The translations under genes and the position numbers were made by a program. Positions 33,191 to 39,529 of a stretch of 39,529 nt of DNA are shown here, in pieces (the first letter of the stretch is position 1; every line of letters starts with the position of its first letter). Location of the stretch: contig JAJEBW010000026.1 of assembly GCA_022822325.1 (NCBI GenBank), positions 1 through 39,529 of the forward strand. Direction: 5' to 3'. The notes beneath the pieces were generated by a model, which saw only the letters and a list, made by a program, of their open reading frames with translations, was not told the DNA's origin and made no database searches. The DNA comes from Gemmatimonadota bacterium. Its GTDB lineage: Bacteria; Gemmatimonadota; Gemmatimonadetes; Longimicrobiales; Gaopeijiaceae.

Positions 33191-33732
33191 ACCGGCGCGA
33201 ACCCCCTCGGCACAGGCTCCCGATCGTCGGAGTGATGGGGTCGAGCGTCCACCCGCATCGCACGCTGGCCGTGCCGCTTGTCCGCGGTCTGGCGCGTCTG
33301 GGCGTCCACCTGCTGACCGGAGGAGGGGGCGGTGCGATGGCTTCGGTGTCGCGGGCCTTCGCCGAGGTGGAGAACCGGGCCGGGCTCGTGATCGGGGTGC
33401 TGCCGCGCCGGGAAGACGGCGACGCGGCGGGCCCCGAACCGGGCCGGGCCAATCCCTGGGTCGAGCTCGCGGTGCACACCCACCTGGGCAGGGACGGCGC
33501 CAGCCACGACTCGCGCAACCATATCAATGTGCTGACCTCGGACGTGGTGGTGGCGCTGCCCGGGGGCGCGGGAACGGCCTCGGAGGTGGAGCTGGCGGTG
33601 CGCTACGGCCGGCCGGCGATCCTCTTCGGCGACCTGGAACGGGCGCGTCGGTTCCCGGCGGAGGTGGCTGCTGCGGCGACTGTGGAGGAGGTGGTGGGGT
33701 TTGTGGGCGAACGGCTTTTGGGCGCATCATGA
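33187..33732 (+). CDS. SLOG/LOG-family (TIGR00725-like) Rossmann protein
   Basis: This encodes 181 aa with the LOG-type nucleotide fold: I-V-G-V-M-G-S-S (residues 13-20), L-L-T-G-G-G-G-G-A-M (42-51), and the signature P-G-G-A-G-T-A-S-E-V-E-L-A (125-137), which in LOG proteins binds nucleotide and phosphoribose. Relatives include cytokinin-riboside phosphoribohydrolases, lysine-decarboxylase-like proteins and Moco carrier proteins. An acidic/Arg-rich loop at residues 72-90 interrupts the core. SLOG proteins also serve as sensors in bacterial conflict systems, which is of interest given the adjacent AlbA_2 ATPase. Its stop (TGA at 33730-33732) lies within the possible upstream start of that gene. 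Confidence 0.82.
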   Translation: MNRREPPRHRLPIVGVMGSSVHPHRTLAVPLVRGLARLGVHLLTGGGGGAMASVSRAFAEVENRAGLVIGVLPRREDGDAAGPEPGRANPWVELAVHTHLGRDGASHDSRNHINVLTSDVVVALPGGAGTASEVELAVRYGRPAILFGDLERARRFPAEVAAAATVEEVVGFVGERLLGAS

Positions 33733-33866
33733 CCCGGCGTCGCAAGGTCCCGGAGAACGGGCGGCAGTATGGAGGACGAGGCGGGGCCCCAGGTCATTTG
33801 ATCGAAACGCTCGCTGACGCGAAGATGCAAGGGAAGCGATTCGATCGCCGCAAGCTCCCAGGACAG

Positions 33867-35627
33867 ATGCGAGGGCCCGTGAGAATACCCGACTCGAAGA
33901 TTCGCCAGCGTTTGCGGCTCGGAGAGGACAGCGGCTGGGAGTTCAAGCAGATCGCGTTCAGCGGCGATCGTCCGACGAGTCCCCGGCGCGAAGACCTCGC
34001 CGACGAGATGGCGGCGTTCGCCAACGCGAACGGGGGGGTGCTTCTTTGCGGCGTGTCCGACGACGGGCGCCTTCAGGGCATGTCCCCAAAGCAGATGGCC
34101 GCTCTTGACCGGCTGTTGGTCGAGGTGGGCACCGATGCCGTGGAGCCTTCCCTGCGGATCGAAGTTCATCATCGGGAGCTTGACGGAGCGGCCTTCGTGC
34201 TTGTGTATGTGCCGCGGGGCGATGCCGTGCATGAGCGGGCCGGTCGTGCGTTCATCCGGGTCGGAGCGACCAAACGCCGCCTGGGAGGCGACGAACGCCT
34301 GAGGCTCGCGCAGAGGCGAGCCCAGAGCCGCTACCTCTGGTTCGACCAACAAACAGTTCCGGGGACCGGATTTCAAACCCTCGACGAGCGTCTTTGGGAA
34401 CCGTTGCTCAGCGCGGCGGGAGCGGCCCATCCGCGCCGGGCTTTGATGAACCTGCGGCTCCTGGCGCGCGACGAAGTCGGAGTGTACCGGGCTACGGTCG
34501 CCGGAGCGCTGCTCTGCACCAGCGCGCCCGAAGTTTGGCTGCCACAGGCCACGATCATGGCGACCCTGTACCGGGGCAGGGATCGTGCGTCGGGTCAACT
34601 GGACGCACAGGAGATCGACGGGCCGCTCCCCGTCCAGATTGCCGATGCCGTAAAGTTCGTGGTTCGCAACATGCGCGTCGCCGCCCGCAAGACGCCTGCA
34701 CGCGAAGATGTCCCGCAGTACAGCAAGGCAGCCGTGTTCGAGGCGGTGGTCAATGCCGTCGCGCACCGTGACTATTCCATGTCATCGCGGCGCATTCGGG
34801 TGTCGATGTTCCGGGACCGGCTGGAGATTGACTCGCCGGGTCCGCTTCCCAACGGGATGACCATTGGCGGCATGGGTTCGAGCCAGGCGACTCGCAACGA
34901 GGTTCTGGCTTCGGTGTTCGGGCGAATCGCCGTTGGCGACCTCCCCGGTTCCAGCCATCGCCGGTACATGATGGAGCGGAGAGGGGACGGCGTGGCGATC
35001 ATCCTGAAGGAGACCCGCGAGACCACCGGCGTCGGGCCGAGGTACCGAGTCGTTGACGAATCCAATCTGCTTCTGACCATTCCGGCCGCCCAACTTGAAC
35101 TTACGCCTTCGGACGCCACGGTTACAGTGCACGCCGAGGGCCGACCACTCGCCGGAGTCGATGTCCTGGCGCTGTTTCCGAACAAGACCTGGCAACGGAC
35201 CACAACCGACGAAGCCGGCGAGGCGGAGTTTGACCTCTACACGACCCACCTGCCGATGACCGTGTATGCCGCAGCCCCTGGTTTCGCCGCCGGGATTGCG
35301 CGGGAATGGACGCCGCGCGCGGGAGAGCTGCTGCTGGAGCTGGTTCCGCTTGCGGCTGGCGGGGCCGTCATCTTTCCCAACGGTACCGGGAACATCCCCG
35401 GACTGCGCGGCCGGCTGAACCCAATACGCGACACCACCGACCGGACCTACATGTACGCCGACAACATCGCGATCGAGGAGGGGAGACAGCAGCCGGTTTC
35501 CTTCCGGTTGGACAAGGCGTTGAGGCTTACGGATGCGTTCGGCGCCGATATGGCGGTGAAGATCGTGGAGATGGTCGGGCGGGCCGCTCTGGCGGAGTAC
35601 GGGGCGATTGATGGGGTGGAGGGGTGA
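33867..35627 (+). CDS. AlbA_2/RecG-like ATP-binding protein with Ig-like C-terminal tail
   Basis: This encodes 586 aa. Domain order: AlbA_2 (Schlafen AAA_4) at about 16-140 (W-E-F-K, F-A-N-A-N-G-G-V-L-L-C-G-V), a linker with W-F-D-Q-Q, a GHKL-like ATPase half with the N box E-A-V-V-N-A-V-A-H-R-D-Y-S near 291-303 and F-x-D-R-L-E-I-x-S-P-G, and a C-terminal carboxypeptidase-regulatory or Ig-like domain (about 411-495). An Ig-like domain on a presumably cytoplasmic protein is unusual. Start uncertain: ATG 33867, GTG 33879 (the family usually begins R-I-P-D-S) or ATG 33729, which would overlap the SLOG stop as ATGA. The family is frequent in conflict and regulatory islands; its biochemical role is undefined. 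Confidence 0.83.
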   Translation: MRGPVRIPDSKIRQRLRLGEDSGWEFKQIAFSGDRPTSPRREDLADEMAAFANANGGVLLCGVSDDGRLQGMSPKQMAALDRLLVEVGTDAVEPSLRIEVHHRELDGAAFVLVYVPRGDAVHERAGRAFIRVGATKRRLGGDERLRLAQRRAQSRYLWFDQQTVPGTGFQTLDERLWEPLLSAAGAAHPRRALMNLRLLARDEVGVYRATVAGALLCTSAPEVWLPQATIMATLYRGRDRASGQLDAQEIDGPLPVQIADAVKFVVRNMRVAARKTPAREDVPQYSKAAVFEAVVNAVAHRDYSMSSRRIRVSMFRDRLEIDSPGPLPNGMTIGGMGSSQATRNEVLASVFGRIAVGDLPGSSHRRYMMERRGDGVAIILKETRETTGVGPRYRVVDESNLLLTIPAAQLELTPSDATVTVHAEGRPLAGVDVLALFPNKTWQRTTTDEAGEAEFDLYTTHLPMTVYAAAPGFAAGIAREWTPRAGELLLELVPLAAGGAVIFPNGTGNIPGLRGRLNPIRDTTDRTYMYADNIAIEEGRQQPVSFRLDKALRLTDAFGADMAVKIVEMVGRAALAEYGAIDGVEG

Positions 35628-35705
35628 CGGGGGGGGGGCGTGGCCGGGGGGTTGACAGGCGGCAGCTTTCCACGGAGGGACGCGGCACAGTTGGGAACGG
35701 TAAAC
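35628..35705 (+). other. Spacer with ten-G tract
   Basis: Immediately after the stop of the AlbA_2 gene a run of ten G (35629-35638) begins a spacer with two TTGAC boxes. Such a tract is prone to slippage but lies outside the coding regions. This stretch marks the change from GC-rich to more AT-rich sequence. Confidence 0.4.
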
Positions 35706-35734
35706 TTGACGTGGGGTCGCGTGGGGGATAGGGT
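35706..35734 (+). promoter_or_regulatory. Sigma70-like promoter for the SNF2 helicase gene
   Basis: TTGACG (35706-35711), a 17-base spacer and TAGGGT (35729-35734) match the -35/-10 layout, five and three of six positions respectively, including T1, A2 and T6 of the -10. Transcription would start near 35741, leaving a leader of about 60 bases before the preferred ATG at 35803. Confidence 0.5.
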
Positions 35735-35802
35735 ATCAGGGCTTGGCCAACACATGTGAATATTCGTCCGAATCCTACCAGCCATACCCCTACAGGCGAC
35801 AG

Positions 35803-38800
35803 ATGAAGCCCGAGAATAACCGTTGGGCCATCCAGGATAAGGCCCGTGAGAAGCAGACCGCTACCGAAGCGAAAAAGACGGTCCCAGACACTCAGCGTGA
35901 AGACACGTTCGTCCGTATCCGGCGGAATCCAGAACGAACCGGCGTGTTGACCAACGAGGAGAAAAATGTCGCGGGTACCCTGATGGTAAGGGTACGCTTC
36001 GGGAATGGCCAGCTAAAGTGGATTCCCCATTCCGCCCTGGAGCCGGTCCCCGCCACAGGTGAGTCCCTTCAGGACCGATTCTCTGGCGGTCGCTTCGTTT
36101 CGCCCAACTGGTTACGCCGCACACTGACCCGGTTGCGGGTGACCGGAAGACTCCAAGAAGTCGTATACAGTATGGAAGCCACCGAAACTGACTTCTACGC
36201 CTATCAGTTCAAGCCGGTCCTAAAACTCATGAATTCTCCCACCGACGCGCTGTTGATCGCAGACGAAGTCGGCCTCGGCAAGACCATCGAGGCCGGATTG
36301 GTCTGGACTGAACTCCGCGCCCGTCTCGACTGTGATCGCCTCCTGGTAGTCTGTCCCAAGACTCTTTGCCAAAAGTGGCAGGACGAGCTCGCCCGGCGTT
36401 TCGGTGTTGACGCACGGATTGGCGACGCGAGAACGCTCCTTAATACAATGAAGACCGCACGGCAAGTCGGAGGAGGCTACGCCATGGTCTGCAGCATGCA
36501 AGGGCTGCGCCCGCCACGCGGCTGGGATGACCCAGGAGAAGACGGAGGGAGGACGTCCCCGCGGCGGAACTTGGCACTATTCCTGAATGAGGCCGGTGAC
36601 GGCGAGCCGTTGATTGATCTTCTGGTGATTGACGAGGCACATCATATGCGAAATCCCGATACCTTGCTCCACCGCTTTGGCCGTTTGGCTAATGCCGTTG
36701 CAAGCCACCGCTTGTTTCTGTCGGCCACGCCAATCCACCTGCGCAATCGCGACCTGCATTCTCTTCTTACGTTGGTTGATCCATATACGTTTGAGTTCCA
36801 AGACACATTGAATGAATTGATCAAGACCAACGAGCCGATTATCGCCGCCCGTGATATGCTACTGAGTGGAGACGGTTCCCCATCGGATGTTTTGCAACTG
36901 ATCGCAGAGGCTCAGGATCACGACATCCTGCGAGGCAGCAGGGCTTTGGCACAGATACGACGAGAAATAATGGGCACAACGAGATTGGATCGGTCCAGGC
37001 GCTCAGAGCTGGCGGCGCGAATGGAGCGGGTCAATCAACTTGCCAACTATGTGACTCGAACGCGTCGACGCGATGTAGGAGAATTTGGTGTCATTCGGGA
37101 TCCTGTAGCTCCAATCTTGGAAATGAGTGACGATGAGCGCGCCTTCTACACGGAGATTTGCGACCTTGTGAAGAACTACGCGTGGGACCGAGACGCGAAC
37201 GAGCTGTTTTTGCTGTCTACCCCTCAGCGACTTCTGACCTCTAGCCTGGCTGCGGCTTCAAAATATTGGTCGCGATGGATGACTGAGGCTGAAGCCGAGA
37301 TTGAGGAATCTGATCGGGATTTGGAGGAGACTAAGTTCGACCAGCGGCCCCTTGTTGGGCGGATTGCCCAGCATGCCCGGTCTCTAGACATGACCACTCG
37401 TTTGATCGAATGCGACACGAAATACAGACTTCTGCTCCGTGAGTTGCGAAAACTCTGGCGCACCGAGCACGATGCCAAGATCATTGTGTTTTCCAGCTTC
37501 ATTCCGACGCTGACTTACCTCCAGGAGCGGCTCCGCGCGGACGGGATCGAATCTGAGTTAATGCATGGACAAGTAGGGCGGCCACGCGGAAGTATTCTGG
37601 AACGCTTTAGGTCGTCTGCCTCTGTCAGGATTCTTCTATCGTCTGAGGTAGGAAGCGAAGGTGTGGACCTGCAATTCAGTGCGACGATTGTGAACTACGA
37701 TTTGCCATGGAATCCGATGCGACTCGAACAGCGCATTGGTCGTGTTGATCGATTGGGTCAGAAGAAGGACAAAGTAATGATTCTCAATCTGATTTATGAC
37801 GATACGATCGACAAACGCATATACGAGCGGTTGTACGAGAGGTTGCAGATTGGAAGACGGGCACTGGGCGAGATGGAAGTAGTGCTCGGCAAGCCAATTC
37901 GTGAACTGGAAAAAACTCTGCTTGACCCGAGACTTTCGGATGAGCAGAAGGAGCGAGCGATCGACCGGACGGCGCAAGCACTGGTGAACCGGCGACGAGA
38001 CGAAAAGCAACTCGAGGAGGAGGCGGGATCGTTAGTGCAACATGGCGACTATATTCTCACGCGCATTGCTGAGAGCCGCAGTCGCAATCGTTGGATCAGT
38101 GGCGAGGATATCCTGACGTATGTGCGTGATTGCGTGATTCGGGACTTCCCGGGGAGCTTTATTGAATCGAGTCCCAAAGGAACGGACACATATCGCATCA
38201 GGCTATCCTCGAAGGGGCTCATTGCCTTCCGTGAATTTGTTGCTAGACGGGGCGTGAAGGGTAAGACGCGGCTTTTTTACGATGACGACGAGCAACGATA
38301 TCGTTTCACCTCCTCAGTAGTCCAAGCGGTCGGTCGGATCGAAGACATATCACAGGTTCATCCTCTGGTCAGGTTTGCCGTCCATCGAGACCTCACCGAC
38401 AATGCGGTTTGTAACGCCGAGGCCGTCGCAACTTGTGTTGACGAAGCGCTAATGCCCTGCGAATGTACTCCGGGAGTCTTCGTGCTCGCTGCCCGTCATT
38501 GGTCCGTTGAGAGCGAGGGGACGAGGCTAATGACAACCGGTCGGATTGGGTACGCAGGGGCCGACGTCCAAACAGGGACCTTGATCGCGTCGGATATTGT
38601 GGAACGGATGATGGCGTGCGCGGCGCAACACGGCCGCCCCCTCCTGAACGCCGCGATGCACGACGGTTTGGACGCCGCTAGCAATGTGATGACCGAGGTG
38701 GTTGACCGGGAACTGGACCGATCTTTCGAGGAGTTCTGTGAGCAAGCGAAAGCCGAAACGGAGGACCGTGTAGAAATGAGACGACGGTCTCTGGACCGGC

Positions 38801-39048
38801 ATTTCCAGGAAAAAATCGATTGGTTGAGTGGACACCAGAGAAGACTGAAGGAGCAGGCCGAGTTGGCTATATGTTTCGGCGACCTGCGCAGGGCTAGGAA
38901 CCTGACGAATTTGGCCGCAGCACAAGGAGTGAGGAGGAAGCGCTTGCGCCGGACATGGCAATTGCGACAAAGCGACTTGGAGTCGCAGCGTTCTGCAGAC
39001 CCTGAGGAAGCTGAAGTGGTGTGCGTGTTCCTGCAAGTGGATGCGTGA
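35803..39048 (+). CDS. SNF2/RapA-family helicase-like ATPase
   Basis: This encodes 1081 aa. An SH3/Tudor-like segment (residues 35-82; F-V-R-I-R-R-N-P-E-R-T-G) precedes helicase lobe 1 with Walker A D-E-V-G-L-G-K-T (154-161), the DEAH box (277-280) and S-A-T-P (307-310). Lobe 2 has G-S-E-G-V-D-L-Q and the arginine-finger motif Q-R-I-G-R-V-D-R-L-G-Q (about 643-653). A long C-terminal region of Arg/Glu-rich coiled coil ends at V-F-L-Q-V-D-A. This resembles RapA/HepA and the SNF2 subunits of defence systems such as DISARM's DrmD. The ATG at 35803 is preferred; TTG 35743 is upstream in frame but sits at the predicted transcription start. Base composition and codon third positions are markedly more AT-rich than upstream genes, a sign of transfer. 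Confidence 0.88.
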   Translation: MKPENNRWAIQDKAREKQTATEAKKTVPDTQREDTFVRIRRNPERTGVLTNEEKNVAGTLMVRVRFGNGQLKWIPHSALEPVPATGESLQDRFSGGRFVSPNWLRRTLTRLRVTGRLQEVVYSMEATETDFYAYQFKPVLKLMNSPTDALLIADEVGLGKTIEAGLVWTELRARLDCDRLLVVCPKTLCQKWQDELARRFGVDARIGDARTLLNTMKTARQVGGGYAMVCSMQGLRPPRGWDDPGEDGGRTSPRRNLALFLNEAGDGEPLIDLLVIDEAHHMRNPDTLLHRFGRLANAVASHRLFLSATPIHLRNRDLHSLLTLVDPYTFEFQDTLNELIKTNEPIIAARDMLLSGDGSPSDVLQLIAEAQDHDILRGSRALAQIRREIMGTTRLDRSRRSELAARMERVNQLANYVTRTRRRDVGEFGVIRDPVAPILEMSDDERAFYTEICDLVKNYAWDRDANELFLLSTPQRLLTSSLAAASKYWSRWMTEAEAEIEESDRDLEETKFDQRPLVGRIAQHARSLDMTTRLIECDTKYRLLLRELRKLWRTEHDAKIIVFSSFIPTLTYLQERLRADGIESELMHGQVGRPRGSILERFRSSASVRILLSSEVGSEGVDLQFSATIVNYDLPWNPMRLEQRIGRVDRLGQKKDKVMILNLIYDDTIDKRIYERLYERLQIGRRALGEMEVVLGKPIRELEKTLLDPRLSDEQKERAIDRTAQALVNRRRDEKQLEEEAGSLVQHGDYILTRIAESRSRNRWISGEDILTYVRDCVIRDFPGSFIESSPKGTDTYRIRLSSKGLIAFREFVARRGVKGKTRLFYDDDEQRYRFTSSVVQAVGRIEDISQVHPLVRFAVHRDLTDNAVCNAEAVATCVDEALMPCECTPGVFVLAARHWSVESEGTRLMTTGRIGYAGADVQTGTLIASDIVERMMACAAQHGRPLLNAAMHDGLDAASNVMTEVVDRELDRSFEEFCEQAKAETEDRVEMRRRSLDRHFQEKIDWLSGHQRRLKEQAELAICFGDLRRARNLTNLAAAQGVRRKRLRRTWQLRQSDLESQRSADPEEAEVVCVFLQVDA

Positions 39049-39128
39049 CGGAATGACTTGCCTCGCCGGCCTCGCTAAAGACCGAAGGTTTCACAAGAGA
39101 CGAATCTTCAAAGGAGTACGATTATACA

Positions 39129-39434
39129 ATGGCACGAAGAAGACGCACGCGCGAGCTGCGGTATTGGGACTACCCTGGCGAAGCGTCTGTACGCGAATCG
39201 GTGCCCTCCGAGATCACGAGGGCCGAGAAGGCGAATCTCGACGAGATGCTTCAATCTGGTAGCGGAACCTCCGCCTGGGGTGGCGAGGAGTTATTCATCA
39301 TTGTCGGTCTCGACATGGGTACTAGTTGCACCAAAACCATCGTTCGTCTGCCGTATGAAGCAGGCGAGCCGGCGATCGCGATTCCAGCGCCTAGCAGGCC
39401 GTGGACAAAAGGGCTTCCGGGGAGAGTCGCTTGA
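39129..39434 (+). pseudogene. Hsp70/actin-fold ATPase, 5' fragment apparently interrupted
   Basis: The frame starts at ATG 39129 with AAAGGAG 12 bases upstream. Residues 57-72 (I-I-V-G-L-D-M-G-T-S-C-T-K-T-I-V) are the phosphate-1 motif of the Hsp70/actin/sugar-kinase superfamily. The first 50 residues are basic and not family-like. After residue 89 the sequence stops resembling such a protein and a stop follows at residue 102, whereas full ATPase domains need 350 residues or more. The break coincides with a CTAG and IS-end-like sequence at 39391. It follows the helicase by 80 bp on the same strand and is probably its operon partner. The rest may lie beyond the window, on the far side of the insertion. 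Confidence 0.6.
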
Positions 39435-39529
39435 GCATGTTGGTGGCGGCGGGCAACCAGCCCGGGTTGTGCGGAAAGGCCGGTATTGGGCGTCGAGGGT
39501 CCGAGTTTGCGGCAGCGACGGCTGAGATG
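39391..39529. mobile_element. Possible left end of an insertion sequence
   Basis: From CTAG at 39391 the composition returns to GC-rich, and the sequence TAGCAGGCCGTGGACAAAA resembles terminal inverted repeats that I recall from IS elements of the IS1182/IS5 kind. It interrupts the Hsp70-like frame. No transposase frame is visible in these 139 bases and the other end is outside the window, so this is tentative. Confidence 0.35.

Noticed and set aside
1..39529. tRNA, rRNA and CRISPR arrays across the window
   Set aside because: No cloverleaf-like sequence with a T-loop consensus, rRNA signature or regularly spaced repeat array was noticed by eye; a tRNAscan or CRISPR search would be needed to exclude them fully.

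Overview
The window is GC-rich chromosomal DNA from a Gram-negative-type bacterium. The content fits a Gemmatimonadota-like lineage, possibly one of the sponge- or sediment-associated clades: paired lipoprotein six-bladed beta-propellers, a TonB receptor with a carboxypeptidase-regulatory-like N-domain, a large secreted S9 peptidase, a Tat-exported class-V aminotransferase and C-run-rich spacers. The phylum is inferred from gene content and composition; there is no rRNA, tRNA or marker gene here to prove it.

Layout. 0.1-7.0 kb (minus strand): a complete tripartite efflux operon, in transcription order outer-membrane lipoprotein channel, periplasmic adaptor, RND pump, with stop/start overlaps, followed by a truncated AlbA_2/Schlafen-like gene. 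7.2-13.9 kb: amino-acid and nitrogen metabolism, with a DUF3224 protein, a class-V aminotransferase, a glutaminyl cyclase, dapB, a class-I aminotransferase and a Tat-exported class-V aminotransferase. Several spacers here carry dense G-tracts. 13.9-17.75 kb: a RidA-like lipoprotein with a Met/His-rich linker, then two tandemly duplicated beta-propeller lipoproteins. The second propeller overlaps the start of a small thioredoxin-fold (ArsC/glutaredoxin-like) gene with an in-frame UGA in a U-x-x-C position and a SECIS-like hairpin just after it. This putative selenoprotein is the most striking item in the window. 17.8-24.4 kb: a TonB receptor and lipoprotein pair, divergent from a secreted S9 peptidase.

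24.5-27.0 kb: a convergent pair, an AAA ATPase with a C-terminal winged helix and a GHKL-ATPase/STAS-like protein, with a hairpin between their ends. 27.1-31.8 kb: an FmdB zinc ribbon, an APC permease, an aldo/keto reductase-Rid fusion, and a second APC permease facing the other way. 32-33.2 kb: a small exported protein and a repeat-bearing spacer. 33.2-35.6 kb: a SLOG/LOG-family protein, preceded by a 15-codon leader ORF, and a full-length AlbA_2 ATPase with an Ig-like tail.

35.7 kb to the right end is visibly more AT-rich than the rest. It holds a SNF2/RapA-type helicase with its own sigma70-like promoter and the first 90 or so codons of an Hsp70/actin-fold ATPase. The latter is cut off by sequence that resembles the end of an insertion sequence. 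This looks like a horizontally acquired, possibly defence-related island. No CRISPR array, tRNA or rRNA was seen.
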